Assembly (NCBI GenBank): GCA_031261485.1
Contig: JAISJO010000102.1
Location: 1-64,000 of the forward strand
Direction: 5' to 3'
Length of the DNA: 64,000 bases
From: Propionibacteriaceae bacterium
Lineage (GTDB): Bacteria > Actinomycetota > Actinomycetes > Propionibacteriales > Propionibacteriaceae
The position numbers were made by a program, and so were the translations under genes. This document shows positions 19,710-29,162 of this stretch, piece by piece (positions within the stretch are counted from its first letter, which is position 1; every line of letters begins with the position of its first letter). A model generated the notes under the pieces. It had not been told where the DNA came from, searched no databases, and saw only the letters and a list, made by a program, of their open reading frames with translations.

Positions 19710-21962
19710 TTAGAAGCCGAAAATCGGGGCTAGCTGGCTCCAACTCTGAGCGCGGACGAAGACTGGGACGCGGTTGCGAGGTGTTGTTGTTTCTACAGTC
19801 AGACCACCAAGCTGGGATTCGCCCGTCCATGCGTTGATCCATTCCCCAGTAGGGAGATAGACCGGCCAGGTATCGGCTCCTGCTTCCAGGATGGGTGCGA
19901 CAAGGATGTGATCGCCGAGCTTCCACTGAATCGGGTGCTCCCATACTTGCGGGTCATCGGGATGATCGAAATACAGGGGTCTCATGAGCGGACGGCTGCT
20001 ATCGATGGCAAGGTGTGCCTGCTCAGCCAGATACGGCACTAGGCGTTCGCGCAACTCTACGATTTCGCGGACTTCGTCGATGACTGCTTGGTCGCCGGTG
20101 CGCTGTGCAATATTCCACGGTGTACGGTCTTGGGACGGTAGTCGGTGATGGTTGAACTCGGAGTGGTACTGCATGATTGGGACGAACGCGCTGGCGGCCA
20201 TCGCCCGAACGTACAACTCAGCGTCTGGAATCGGGCCGGAGAACCCGGCGATATCCCAACCCCAGTAGACGATGCCACAGGCGGCGGCGTTCAGCCCAGC
20301 CAGCATTGACCAGCGGAAGGCGTCCCACGTCGAGTTTTCGTCCCCAGCCCAGAAGGCTCCATGCGCTTGCGAACCGGTGTAGCCAGAGCGGCTGAAGGTA
20401 ACGGGAGCTTTACCACACGATTCCAACAGCTTGCCGTAGGCGGCGGCATAGGCGCACGGGTAGGCGTTGTTCTTGGCGTCACCCTTCGTGGAGTCGAGAT
20501 AGACCAGATCACTTCCCCAGGCGTGCTCACCACCGTCCGTCTTGAAGCCATCGATACCCACTTCTTCAACCAGGTAGCGGCGTTGGGACGTCCACCAATC
20601 GGCGGCTCGCTCATCGGTTAGGTCGGGCATAAGCCCCAGTGGGAACCACCAACCGCGATTGCGATACGGACGTAGGCGGCCATCGGGAGCCTTTTCTCGA
20701 ATCAGGACGTTCTCGCGAATCGCCGACTGGGCATCGGCCTTGGCCTGACCCTGCGGATGCGGACGAGTCTTAATGAGTGGGATCTGCCACAGATGGACGC
20801 GGACATTTTGATCGTGGAGTCGGTCAACCATGGCCTTCGGGTCTGGCCAAGCCCCTTCTGCAGGAAAAGTGAAGTCGCTGAGGTGATGCGGCGAAGCATC
20901 TTCATGGAAGGTATACGCCGCATCCCGGAAAATGGTGAAAGTTTGCTCGTCGCTCCAGGCCTCAATGACGACATTGCCAACTGGAATGCCGTGCTGCCGG
21001 TGCAGGGCGACCTGCCGTTCGACTTCGGTCTGGGTATTCCATTCATTGCCGGATGCCCAGAGCTTGAACACCCAGTCGGGAAGCTCTTTCGCGCGTCCGG
21101 CCTCATTCAAGAACTGGTCCAGCACTTGCGCGGGCGTCCCGGAATAGAAAGCCACGGTGAGCGCATCTTTGGTACCAGAAGGGACATCAACCTCGGCCTC
21201 GATCCGTAGTTGGTCAGGCTGAGTTTCGCCGATATCAAACCAAACCCGACGATTGGTACGGACATGGAAGCCCCAACCCTGCCCACCGACAACATGAGCG
21301 AACGGCATGGGCAGGTAGGTGCGACGGTGTGCGCCTTGGCTCTTGTATTGCTCAAAGACTTGATTGTCCAGGCTCAGTCCGCGCTGGTCGACGGTGTCGT
21401 AGCGCTCCCCAAATCCGGTCACATGCTCGCCGTCGTGTAGTGGCAATGAAAAACGAACCCGATGGACGCGCTCACCGTCATCAAGAACAGACACCGACCC
21501 GACAGGAACCACATCAGTCTTGCTGGGAAATACCAGTTTGTTGTCCTCAAAAGCAACGGCATTGGGCGCACTCTTCCAAGACGCTGCCCGCACCGTAAAC
21601 CAGCGAGTCGTCTCGGTCGTGCCATCGCCGTGACGGGCAACGAAACGGTAACCTATCTCTCCCGCTGGCGCCAGCGGGACTTCGGCTTGCCAGCCGCCTG
21701 CTTGCCGTGCCTTTCGAGCTTGGGCGGACGCCAGGTGGCCGCCATCTTGGGTTTGGCCGCGCGAAGAACGTGGAACCTCAGCCAGTTCGAGTGGCGCAAT
21801 AGGTTGGCCATCAACATTGATTTCGGCTGTCACTGAGAGGACTTCTCCAGAAGTGCGAGCCCCCAATCGCAGCGGTTCACCAGCAATCGGGGTAACCGGC
21901 CAGCGCTGTTCAGTGTCTGGCGAGTAAGGGTGGCCGGAGCCAAGGGGACGATGCCGGATCAT
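19710..21962 (-). CDS. GH31 family alpha-glycosidase
   Basis: A 750-residue glycoside hydrolase family 31 enzyme (alpha-glucosidase or alpha-xylosidase type). The N-terminal beta-sandwich is followed by the catalytic barrel. The nucleophile motif is GIDGFKTDGGEHAW (Asp in KTDGGE) and the acid/base motif is WAGDENSTWDAFRWSM. The GH31 signature RSGYTGSQ lies between them, and a C-terminal beta-domain closes the protein (PVYLPTGEWINAWTG). KTD-GGE rather than WNDMNE is closer to the xylosidase/YicI-like branch, so specificity is open. There is no signal peptide, so it is cytoplasmic. The ATG at 21962 overlaps the GH15 stop (ATGA). Last gene of cluster A. Confidence 0.9.
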   Translation of the reverse strand: MIRHRPLGSGHPYSPDTEQRWPVTPIAGEPLRLGARTSGEVLSVTAEINVDGQPIAPLELAEVPRSSRGQTQDGGHLASAQARKARQAGGWQAEVPLAPAGEIGYRFVARHGDGTTETTRWFTVRAASWKSAPNAVAFEDNKLVFPSKTDVVPVGSVSVLDDGERVHRVRFSLPLHDGEHVTGFGERYDTVDQRGLSLDNQVFEQYKSQGAHRRTYLPMPFAHVVGGQGWGFHVRTNRRVWFDIGETQPDQLRIEAEVDVPSGTKDALTVAFYSGTPAQVLDQFLNEAGRAKELPDWVFKLWASGNEWNTQTEVERQVALHRQHGIPVGNVVIEAWSDEQTFTIFRDAAYTFHEDASPHHLSDFTFPAEGAWPDPKAMVDRLHDQNVRVHLWQIPLIKTRPHPQGQAKADAQSAIRENVLIREKAPDGRLRPYRNRGWWFPLGLMPDLTDERAADWWTSQRRYLVEEVGIDGFKTDGGEHAWGSDLVYLDSTKGDAKNNAYPCAYAAAYGKLLESCGKAPVTFSRSGYTGSQAHGAFWAGDENSTWDAFRWSMLAGLNAAACGIVYWGWDIAGFSGPIPDAELYVRAMAASAFVPIMQYHSEFNHHRLPSQDRTPWNIAQRTGDQAVIDEVREIVELRERLVPYLAEQAHLAIDSSRPLMRPLYFDHPDDPQVWEHPIQWKLGDHILVAPILEAGADTWPVYLPTGEWINAWTGESQLGGLTVETTTPRNRVPVFVRAQSWSQLAPIFGF

Positions 21963-23134
21963 GAGGCTGCCTCCTGAGTTGGGGCGGGTGTTGAAGCTTG
22001 AGAACAAGTATGAGCTGTTGGACAAATGCCAAGGTCTGCAGCGAGTCGCAGCAGCATTCCGTGGCTCCATAAGAGCGGGGTGGCAACGTCTCCCCACTTG
22101 TCGATCCACTCTTGTTTGAATTCGGGGGCTAGCAATTCACCGCCGTCCACTTGTTCAGGCAGGTCTCCAGATTCAGTTGCGGTGGACGCCGCCCATTCCA
22201 GACAGGCGAGCGCCTCGGCGCGGTTGCCGGCAGCAAGCTTGGCCAGGCCAAGGAAGCAGGTGAGCAACGGCCACCGGCCACCGCCAAAGAAGGTGTCGGC
22301 GCGAAAACGATACACACCGCCACCAACTACTAGATCGGCACTAATCGCCGCGATAGTGCCCTGACCGAGCGGGGAGTCAGCAGCAATAACTCCCAAAGGA
22401 GCCAGCAGTGACGACAGCGAGCCATCGAGAGCCGGGTTGCCAATCCACTTGATCAAGTGCGCGCCATCGGTTCCTTGCGTGGCGATCAGGTCGGCGATCT
22501 GAGCCACAGCCAGCGAAACAGCCTCGGCTCGCGCTCCGCCAATAACACCGCAACGCTCGGCGGCCTGCAACCCAGCCTGAATGCAACCAAGAGTAGAGAT
22601 GTGGACGGCCTCGCAGTGCTCTTCCCACCAGTCAAAGCAGGGACGGCGCCAAGAAGAAACCAGGTAGTCAACGGTGAGGACTATGGCATCTGCCCAGCGA
22701 CCAAGATCAAGGCCGTGCCGATCAGCGTGGGCAACGACTGCCCAAAGCCACGTGCCATAGCCGTCTAGCTGAAAGTCCCACCACTCATCATCACCGGGCA
22801 GGCCGTCGAAAGTGAACCGAGTGGGAAGCATCTGCGAATCCGGTACCGGTTCGCCAGCCGCTGCTGCGGCGACGATCCGTTCTATCTGGCCTTTGTTATT
22901 GTCGATGACCCGGGCACACCAATCATAGAACCGGCTGGCGGAGTCGATCTCTCCCACGGTCGAAACACCGTCTGCAATAAACGAGCCATCTCGAAACCAG
23001 CAGAATCCCTGATAGGCGGAGAAGTCAGGGCTGGCTGGGTAAGCGCCACTCGGTGTCTGCAAGCTGGTTATCAATTCTCGGGAGTGCCTAAGCAGGACCG
23101 CGAGGTTTGAATGGCTTGTCATGAAGCTGGTCAT
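21959..23134 (-). CDS. Compact GH15 family glucohydrolase
   Basis: About 391 residues of a helical (alpha/alpha)6-barrel GH15 protein without the N-terminal beta-domain found in larger glucoamylases. Landmarks are YQGFCWFRDGSFIAD near residue 40, DGYGTWLWAVVAHADRHG, RPCFDWWEEHCEAVHIST (the likely acid Glu), GGRWPLLTCFLGLAK, and LPEQVDGG (the likely base Glu) with TPLLWSHGMLL at the end. Compact GH15 enzymes of this size include isomaltose-type glucohydrolases, so substrates such as isomaltose are plausible. No signal peptide. The start is uncertain: ATGs at 23134, 23122 and 23179 all lack a strong ribosome binding site; similarity starts after 23122. Confidence 0.82.
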   Translation of the reverse strand: MTSFMTSHSNLAVLLRHSRELITSLQTPSGAYPASPDFSAYQGFCWFRDGSFIADGVSTVGEIDSASRFYDWCARVIDNNKGQIERIVAAAAAGEPVPDSQMLPTRFTFDGLPGDDEWWDFQLDGYGTWLWAVVAHADRHGLDLGRWADAIVLTVDYLVSSWRRPCFDWWEEHCEAVHISTLGCIQAGLQAAERCGVIGGARAEAVSLAVAQIADLIATQGTDGAHLIKWIGNPALDGSLSSLLAPLGVIAADSPLGQGTIAAISADLVVGGGVYRFRADTFFGGGRWPLLTCFLGLAKLAAGNRAEALACLEWAASTATESGDLPEQVDGGELLAPEFKQEWIDKWGDVATPLLWSHGMLLRLAADLGICPTAHTCSQASTPAPTQEAAS

Positions 23135-23198
23135 CTTTCTGTACGTGGCAAGCACGTAGCTTGCCTGATATTGGGGCATGTTCTTGGAGACGGTGGGG

Positions 23199-23229
23199 CG
23201 TGGGGCGAGGCTATACCCCTCGCCCCACG
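23199..23229 (-). promoter_or_regulatory. Stable hairpin between binding-protein and GH15 genes
   Basis: A perfect 12-bp inverted repeat (CGTGGGGCGAGG / CCTCGCCCCACG) with a 7-nt loop lies 24 bp after the stop of the sugar-binding protein gene. No T-tract follows on the minus strand. Such hairpins after the first gene of a sugar operon commonly stabilise or partially terminate the message, giving more binding protein than downstream enzymes. Confidence 0.75.
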
Positions 23230-23252
23230 TCGTCTCTAGGAAGAACTAGACA

Positions 23253-24518
23253 CTACTTGAGCAGAGCGTCGACTTTTTCGGCAGCGGTCGTCAGTGCGTC
23301 TTCGACACTCTTACGTCCGGCAGCAGCTTCGGTCAGTTGTTCGGTCACGATGTCTTGAATTTGAGCCTGATTTTCGCCGATTGATGGAGCCAAGGCAACG
23401 GCATCGAGCGAATCAAAGACTGCCTGACGATTCTCGGGCTTGCCAGCGGTCAAATAGGCAGACAGCGCGGTCTCGTCGGCAATCGGAGGGAGTTCCCAAC
23501 CAGTAGCCAGGCGCGTTTCAACCATCTTTGCAGAAGACGACATGTAAGCTGCCCACTTCTGCGCGGCTTCAATATTCTTCGAACCGGCAGAGACGGCCAC
23601 GGCGTTGGAGAACATCGCGGAAGCGTGGGTGACATCGCCGGGCTCGACGGCAATATCCCAGTCGAACGAAGCATCAGCATAAGAACCAAACATCCAGATG
23701 CCGGTGTGCCACATGGCGAGGTTGCCGTCGTTGAACAAATTGGAGTCGAAATCGGCAGTGCCAGCGCCCTGCGCGGCGGTGGGCATAGCCTTACCAGACT
23801 TTTCTATCAACCACTCGGCAGCCTTGATTCCCTCGGGGGTGTTGAAGGCAGATGCGCTGCCATCATCGGCGAGGAATTTGCCGCCAGCCTGCGCAAGCAC
23901 CTTGTAGTACTCGTAGTAGCTGATCGGCTGGTAGTCGCCCCAAACGCCCTTGCCAGCGTCAGTGAGTTTTGCGGCCGCGGCCTGCTCGTCGGCCCAAGTC
24001 CAGTCGGCGGTCGGGTAGTCCACTCCAGCGGCGTCGAACAGAGTCTTGTTGTAGAAGAGCACCACATTGGAGAAGGACGACGGCAGCGCATACTGGGTGC
24101 CGTCTGTCGCGTAAGCGTCTGCCAGATTCTTCTGATAGACCGACGTATCCGCACCCTTAAGGGCAGCCAGGACGCCATTTGCCTGATAGGCCGCATAGTT
24201 GGCGAACTCAATATCGAAAACGTCGGCAGTTGTGCCGCCAGCAATATCGGTCTGCAGCGCGGTGAAATAGTCACTATAGGGCAGGGTCTTGACCTCTACC
24301 TTGATGTCAGGGTTCTCACTCTCAAAGGCCGCAACGATGGCTCCGAGGTCTTCCTCATGGCCGCCGTTCGAGATGAAGTTTGAGTAAGTGATGGTGACCG
24401 GTTCACCGGCTGCACCCGTGTTGTCAGTAGTGGCAGACCCGCCGCCGGAACAGGCAGCGAGACTAAAGCCCAAGGCGGCGACGAGTCCGACGCGGGCCAG
24501 TTGTCCGATGCGATTCAT
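23253..24518 (-). CDS. Sugar ABC transporter substrate-binding lipoprotein (cluster A)
   Basis: A 421-residue family 1 extracellular solute-binding protein. The signal peptide ends in the lipobox GFSLAACSGGGS, so the protein is anchored to the outer face of the membrane by Cys23. The fold markers include PVTITYSNF, FDIEFANYAAYQANGVLAALKG, YALPSSFSNVVLFYNKTLFDAAG and WADEQAAAAKLTDAGKGVWG, typical of oligosaccharide-binding proteins. The AGGAA ribosome binding site precedes the ATG. It follows two permease genes and delivers an alpha-glucoside, judging by the linked GH31 and GH15 genes. Confidence 0.92.
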   Translation of the reverse strand: MNRIGQLARVGLVAALGFSLAACSGGGSATTDNTGAAGEPVTITYSNFISNGGHEEDLGAIVAAFESENPDIKVEVKTLPYSDYFTALQTDIAGGTTADVFDIEFANYAAYQANGVLAALKGADTSVYQKNLADAYATDGTQYALPSSFSNVVLFYNKTLFDAAGVDYPTADWTWADEQAAAAKLTDAGKGVWGDYQPISYYEYYKVLAQAGGKFLADDGSASAFNTPEGIKAAEWLIEKSGKAMPTAAQGAGTADFDSNLFNDGNLAMWHTGIWMFGSYADASFDWDIAVEPGDVTHASAMFSNAVAVSAGSKNIEAAQKWAAYMSSSAKMVETRLATGWELPPIADETALSAYLTAGKPENRQAVFDSLDAVALAPSIGENQAQIQDIVTEQLTEAAAGRKSVEDALTTAAEKVDALLK

Positions 24519-24542
24519 GGATATTTCCTTTCTCAGTTCGGG

Positions 24543-25439
24543 TTACTTGATACCCGTATTGGCTACGCCTTGAATGACGTACTTTTGCGCGAACAAATAG
24601 ATCGCGAGCATAGGGAGGATGGAGATGACAGAACCAGCCATCATCACATCCCATTGGGTGGTGTATTGACCTTGCATTCCCGCCAGGGCGAGGGGCAGGG
24701 TCTTGAGTTCTTCGGAGCGAAGAATGACCAGTGGCCACAAGAACGAGTTCCAACTCGACATGAACGAGAACACCGTCAGGGTTGCCAGTGAAGGACCAAC
24801 CAGCGGCAGCACGATCTGCCCGAAGATGCGCAGGTGACCGGCACCATCAAGGCGGGCGGCTTCGTCCAACTCTCGGGGTACCGAATCCATAGCCTGACGA
24901 AGCAGGAAGACGCCGAAGGCGGAAGACAGACCCGGCAGTAGCACGCCGAGGTAGGAATCAACCAGCCCGAGATCGCGCATCTGCACGAACAACGGCACCA
25001 GCAACACCTGCATGGGGATCATCATGGTGGCTAGATACAAGGCGAAGACGGCATTGCGTCCCGGGAAAGGCATCCGCGAAAAGACGTAGGCTGCCAGCGA
25101 ACTGGTGAGGAGTTGGAGCAAAGTAGTCGCGATTGCCAAGCCGAGGGAGTTAGCCACCGCGCGGGGGAACTTAGTCTGCGAAAACAGCAACTCGTAGGCA
25201 CCCCAGGAGGGATTGTCCGGGAACAGCTTCGGGGTGGCAGATAGGCCAGCGCCGGGTGAGATGGAGGTGATCAGCGTCCACAAGAAGGGAAAGAACATCA
25301 CGCAAGCGCCCAAGATCACAAGGATGAGGAGGATAATCTGCCACGGCCTTACCTTGTGGCGAGCCTTCGCTGAGTTCGTTCTTGGCCGGGCAGGAAGGGA
25401 GGGAAGAGCCATCGCGGGGTTTACAACATTATTAGGCAT
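24543..25439 (-). CDS. Sugar ABC transporter permease, MalG type (cluster A)
   Basis: A 298-residue permease with six predicted membrane helices. The ABC-importer EAA loop is DSVPRELDEAARLDGAGHLRIFGQIVLPLVGPSLATL. A basic cytoplasmic N-terminus (RPRTNSAKARHKVRPWQ) precedes TM1. It pairs with the MalF-type permease whose stop overlaps its start by 8 bp. No ATPase gene is linked, so the pair probably uses a shared MsiK-like ATPase encoded elsewhere. Confidence 0.93.
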   Translation of the reverse strand: MPNNVVNPAMALPSLPARPRTNSAKARHKVRPWQIILLILVILGACVMFFPFLWTLITSISPGAGLSATPKLFPDNPSWGAYELLFSQTKFPRAVANSLGLAIATTLLQLLTSSLAAYVFSRMPFPGRNAVFALYLATMMIPMQVLLVPLFVQMRDLGLVDSYLGVLLPGLSSAFGVFLLRQAMDSVPRELDEAARLDGAGHLRIFGQIVLPLVGPSLATLTVFSFMSSWNSFLWPLVILRSEELKTLPLALAGMQGQYTTQWDVMMAGSVISILPMLAIYLFAQKYVIQGVANTGIK

Positions 25440-26349
25440 AATTCACCCACTTGCGTTGGCCGATCATCTGGACGATAGTGACGGCAAGGATGACTAGGAA
25501 CAACATCCATGAGAGCGCCGAAGCCATTCCGGCTTGGGAGTAACGGAAGGTCAGGTCGTACACCTGCTGCACCACCACCGATGACGCGCCCGCTGGCCCA
25601 CCTCCGGTCATGGCATACACCTGATCGAAGACTTGGAAGCCGTTGATGAGCGAGATGACAACCACAAAGAACGTCGTGGGTGAGAGCATCGGCAAGGTGA
25701 CGTGACGCAATCTGGACCACCATCCAGCGCCATCCATCCGGGCTGCTTCGTACAACTCTTGCGGAATGGTTTGCAGACCGGCGAGCAAGATGATCATCAC
25801 AAAACCGAGGTCTTTCCAGGCGGACGCCAAGATGATCGACGGCATTGCCCAGGTGGGGTCAGTCCACCAGCCGGGGCCGTCCAAGCCAAATAGGCCAATG
25901 ACCTGGTTGACAATGCCAACCGACGGGTTGAGCAGCCAACGCCAGACCAGCGCCACCACGATCCAACTCGTCACCACAGGAAGGAAGTACATGCCGCGAA
26001 GGAAGCCACGCAACGGAATCGCGGCGTTGAGCCCGAGCGCTAGGCCGAGCCCTCCCACATAGACCAATGGGAGATAGCCGACGATGTAATACAGGGTGTT
26101 TCCGAACGCGCGCAGAGTGGCTGGATCTTGCAGCAGGTGGGCGTAATTACCCAACCCAACCCATTGCATGTCGGAAAGCAGATTCCACTTGTGCAGGCTC
26201 GTCCATAATGCCCCAGCCATGGGATAGAAAGTAAAACAAACCAAAGGGACGGCCGATGGCAACAGGAAGGCCAGCACCGTCAGCGCATACTTCACTTTGG
26301 TGCTGGTGATGCGTTTGCGCGGCGACTTACTTACGACTGCGGTAGTCAT
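25432..26349 (-). CDS. Sugar ABC transporter permease, MalF type (cluster A)
   Basis: A 305-residue permease, six membrane helices, with the EAA loop IPQELYEAARMDGAGWWSRLRHVTLPMLSPTTF. I chose the ATG at 26349 (MTTAVVSKSPRKRITS...), whose first base is also the last base of the ROK gene's stop codon (TGATG). A longer frame reaching 26478 runs inside the ROK gene and is unlikely. It forms the transmembrane channel with the MalG-type protein for sugar uptake in cluster A. Confidence 0.92.
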   Translation of the reverse strand: MTTAVVSKSPRKRITSTKVKYALTVLAFLLPSAVPLVCFTFYPMAGALWTSLHKWNLLSDMQWVGLGNYAHLLQDPATLRAFGNTLYYIVGYLPLVYVGGLGLALGLNAAIPLRGFLRGMYFLPVVTSWIVVALVWRWLLNPSVGIVNQVIGLFGLDGPGWWTDPTWAMPSIILASAWKDLGFVMIILLAGLQTIPQELYEAARMDGAGWWSRLRHVTLPMLSPTTFFVVVISLINGFQVFDQVYAMTGGGPAGASSVVVQQVYDLTFRYSQAGMASALSWMLFLVILAVTIVQMIGQRKWVNYA

Positions 26350-27638
26350 CACTTCACCGCCTGCGCGTTGTCGGGCTGTGCCTGAGCGGACACCTGTGAT
26401 CGAGGCGTCTGAGCTATTGCCGTGTGGGCCTCGGGAGTCTGGGGTTTGGTGGTATCGGAGAGACGCTGACGCACCCACTCACCCTGGGCACCCGACCTAC
26501 CCTGTTCATCGAATGGGGTGCCCAGCACCAAGCAGGCAGCACCTTGCGCCCAGCGGTCGTCTGCCCATGCTTCGACGGCGACCGGGACGCCACGCTTGGC
26601 GGGAATCAGGCAGGCGCGGAAAGCCGGCTCGAATCTGTACATCCAGTGTTTCCAGGACGCCACTCCCTCACCAGAGATAATCAGCACCTCGGGGTCAAGC
26701 AGATTCACCACCCCGGCCAGCGCTCGTCCCAAAATATGTCCGGCCCCTGCGAAAACTCCTTGAGCACCGGCATCACCACTATCAGCCCGATCTCGCAGAG
26801 CGTCGATGCCTTCGCGGGCGGTCAGGACGCCTTGTTTGCGCGCTTGATCGACCAGAGCCTGCTCGCCGATGAGCGCTTCTAGGCAGCCTCGGGCTCCACA
26901 TTGGCATAGCGGGCCGTCTTCAAGTGTTGGTAGATGCCCGATCTCGCCTGCGATTCCATTGCGTCCGCGCAGCACCATTGAGTCGGCAATGATTCCTGCA
27001 CCGATGCCGGTGCCGATCGTCACCACCAAAGCGTCATCGTGGCCTTTTGCCTGACCAAAGAGGATTTCGGCAGTGGCAAGGGCGTTCACGTTGTTGTCCA
27101 CCAGCACCGGAAGATCGAATTCCTGACGCAGCCGGGTGCCCAACTGTACCTGCGACCAGCCCATTTGCGTTGATTCGACGGTACCGACCGACTGCTCCTT
27201 GACATTGCCCGGGGTGGCAACGCCAATCCCCAGCAACGAAGTGCGCGCCGAATCAGCAATGAAGACTCGGATGAGTGCTACGAGGTCTTCTAAGGCATCC
27301 GAGGATGTGGCATCGAAGGGTTCCGTCGCTGAACGCAACACCGTCCCATCGATCTGGCATTCCACCAGGGTGATGTGGTCCGTCGCAACTTTCACACCGA
27401 GAGCTCCCCCAGCGTCAACCGCCAGTCCCAGCAACCTGGCCGGCCTGCCGCCCCTGGATGGGGAGAGTTCCAGCTCAGTGAGCAGGCCCTGTGCCAACAA
27501 GTCTTTGGTGATCTGCGTGATCAACGCTGGTGAGACCCCTAAGGTGCGAGCCAGATCTGCACGTGACGTCGGGCCATGGCCGCCTATAAACGAGAGCACC
27601 GCCGAGCGGGTCATATTCGTTCGATCCGAAGACTGCAT
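26349..27638 (-). CDS. ROK family transcriptional regulator (cluster A)
   Basis: A 429-residue ROK repressor-type protein. A winged HTH at residues 12-65 (LSFIGGHGPTSRADLARTLGVSPALITQITKDLLAQGLL) is followed by the ROK sugar-binding domain, with zinc ligands in GPLCQCGARGCLEALIGE and the signature VVTIGTGIGAGIIAD. The ATP-binding DIGGT motif of sugar kinases is replaced (LGVKVATDHIT), so it should bind but not phosphorylate sugar. The C-terminal 40 residues are low-complexity and Gln/Thr-rich. It is the first gene of operon A and lies directly behind a consensus promoter with an operator-like repeat. Confidence 0.9.
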   Translation of the reverse strand: MQSSDRTNMTRSAVLSFIGGHGPTSRADLARTLGVSPALITQITKDLLAQGLLTELELSPSRGGRPARLLGLAVDAGGALGVKVATDHITLVECQIDGTVLRSATEPFDATSSDALEDLVALIRVFIADSARTSLLGIGVATPGNVKEQSVGTVESTQMGWSQVQLGTRLRQEFDLPVLVDNNVNALATAEILFGQAKGHDDALVVTIGTGIGAGIIADSMVLRGRNGIAGEIGHLPTLEDGPLCQCGARGCLEALIGEQALVDQARKQGVLTAREGIDALRDRADSGDAGAQGVFAGAGHILGRALAGVVNLLDPEVLIISGEGVASWKHWMYRFEPAFRACLIPAKRGVPVAVEAWADDRWAQGAACLVLGTPFDEQGRSGAQGEWVRQRLSDTTKPQTPEAHTAIAQTPRSQVSAQAQPDNAQAVK

Positions 27639-27652
27639 TGCCCTCCCCTTTA

Positions 27653-27706
27653 TTCACTGGTGAACTAAGTGGCTTCATACTATGAGTGGCTTCTGCATCA
27701 TGTCAA
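27653..27706 (-). promoter_or_regulatory. Promoter and candidate ROK operator of cluster A
   Basis: On the minus strand TTGACA (27701-27706) and TAGTAT (27677-27682) are 18 bp apart, a near-consensus promoter. An inverted repeat TTCAC-TG-GTGAA lies at 27653-27664, just downstream of the expected start of transcription and 15 bp before the ROK ATG. Its position suits autorepression by the ROK protein. Confidence 0.65.
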
Positions 27707-28052
27707 ATCGCTTCGTGATCGGCCCGGAACGCCCAAGTCACGCTCGATTTGTGATTGCATGACCTACGAGGACGCAGCCACTGAGGTCGTCTATCTTCCG
27801 ACCACTTTATATTTGGGTGAAATAACTAGACAGAGAAACGAGGGGCTAGTTGTGGCTCATGCGTGTGGCGCTCCATGGTGTCGAGAGGAAGCAACGGCCA
27901 GCTCTCGAAATGAAAGCGCTGAGCTTCCGGCCTCGGAGCCCGATATCGGCTCTCAGGTCTGCCCTCCACTGTTTCTGTAGACTTGCCTAACAGCCGTGTG
28001 ACAAGCCATTACTGCTCCCGGCTGCACGTCCCATCCCTACCCGCACCAGCAC
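27707..28052. other. Intergenic region between the cluster B LacI gene and the cluster A promoter
   Basis: About 345 bp without a supported gene. A plus-strand frame (27669-27980) starts at a GTG inside the promoter and lacks a ribosome binding site, so I do not accept it. A weak inverted repeat (CAGCCG ... CGGCTG, 27991-28022) after the lacI-type stop may serve as terminator. Otherwise I see nothing definite. Confidence 0.5.
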
Positions 28053-29162
28053 CTAGTCCATGGGCGGCGCGGTCGACTCGCGGACAACGAGATGGGTGGA
28101 GAGTTCGATGCGCTTGGTCTCCATCGCCTCGCCTCGGGCAATGCGGACGACCGTCGAGACGGCTGTGCGGCCGATGTCAGCGATGGGCTGGTGGACAGTG
28201 GTGAGCGGCGGCGTGCTCATCTGGGCGAGCAGGGTATTGTCGAAACCGACGACGCTGAGGCCGGTGGGCACCGTGAGCCCCACCTGCCGCGCCGCCTCGA
28301 GCACCCCGGCGGCGATGGTGTCGCTTCCGGCGAAGACAGCGGTCGGCCGATTCGCGCCGCTGAGCATTTCTTTGCCAACGGCCAGCCCGTGGTCGAAGGT
28401 GTAGGAGTGCCTGGGGATGGCAGCCAGGTCGGCCTCGAGCCCGGCTTCCGTCATGGCGGCGGCCCAGCCGTGGGCACGTACCACGTCGCAGTGGGCCCCG
28501 GGCGGGCCGCCGATATAGCGTATTCGGGTGTGGCCTAGCCCTATCAGGTGCTGGGTGGCCTCGTACGCGCCCGCCCAATTCGTGGCCCCAATGGACGGCG
28601 TGGTGAGGCGGGGCAAGTCGATGGGGTCGACCAGCACCATTGCCAGACCGCTGCGCTTGACCGCCTTCTCGCGGGTCCTCGAGAAGGCACTGGTCACCTC
28701 GATGACTCCGGCACGCCCTGCGCTGGCGGCATGTTGTGCCCAAGCTGCTGGGTCTTGGGCTGGCCCGGAGTGCAGGTCGCGCAGCACGAGTGCCACACCC
28801 AGGTCGGTGGCCGCCTCCATAGCGCCGCCGAGGAAGGTGGAAAGATAGGGGTTCCCGACATCTTGCGGATCGACGACGAGTTCGATGCTCATCTCTTGCG
28901 AGGCGTGGAGGGAACTCTGCCGCTCGCCGATGCTGACGTAGCCGAGTTCGGCGATGGCCGCCTCCACAAGCGCCCTTGTCTCCGCACTGATTCCGGTACG
29001 CCCGTTGACGACCTTGGACACCGTGGCTATCGAGGTCCCGGTAGCTTCTGCGACGTCTGAAAGGGTGGTTCGCTGGCCCCCGGAGGCCCCTGCGGGCCGC
29101 AGTCTTGCGGGCAGGGCTGGAACAGGCCGATCAGTCTCGGTGGCGTCAATGGACAGGGACAT
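28053..29162 (-). CDS. LacI family regulator of cluster B
   Basis: A 369-residue LacI/GalR repressor. The HTH is at about residues 33-55 (TTLSDVAEATGTSIATVSKVVNGRTGIS), followed by the hinge helix (TRALVEAAIAELGYV) and the periplasmic-binding-protein-like sugar domain (FAGSDTIAAGVLEAARQVGLTVPTGLSVVGFDNTLLAQMSTPPLTTVHQPI). The N-terminus is about 30 residues longer than usual and the ATG has only a weak ribosome binding site, so a later start is possible. It is divergent from the cluster B importer and GH3 genes and probably represses them. Confidence 0.92.
   Translation of the reverse strand: MSLSIDATETDRPVPALPARLRPAGASGGQRTTLSDVAEATGTSIATVSKVVNGRTGISAETRALVEAAIAELGYVSIGERQSSLHASQEMSIELVVDPQDVGNPYLSTFLGGAMEAATDLGVALVLRDLHSGPAQDPAAWAQHAASAGRAGVIEVTSAFSRTREKAVKRSGLAMVLVDPIDLPRLTTPSIGATNWAGAYEATQHLIGLGHTRIRYIGGPPGAHCDVVRAHGWAAAMTEAGLEADLAAIPRHSYTFDHGLAVGKEMLSGANRPTAVFAGSDTIAAGVLEAARQVGLTVPTGLSVVGFDNTLLAQMSTPPLTTVHQPIADIGRTAVSTVVRIARGEAMETKRIELSTHLVVRESTAPPMD

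Noticed and set aside
27669-27980. 103-residue plus-strand frame
   Set aside because: It starts inside the cluster A promoter, lacks a ribosome binding site and has no recognisable motif.
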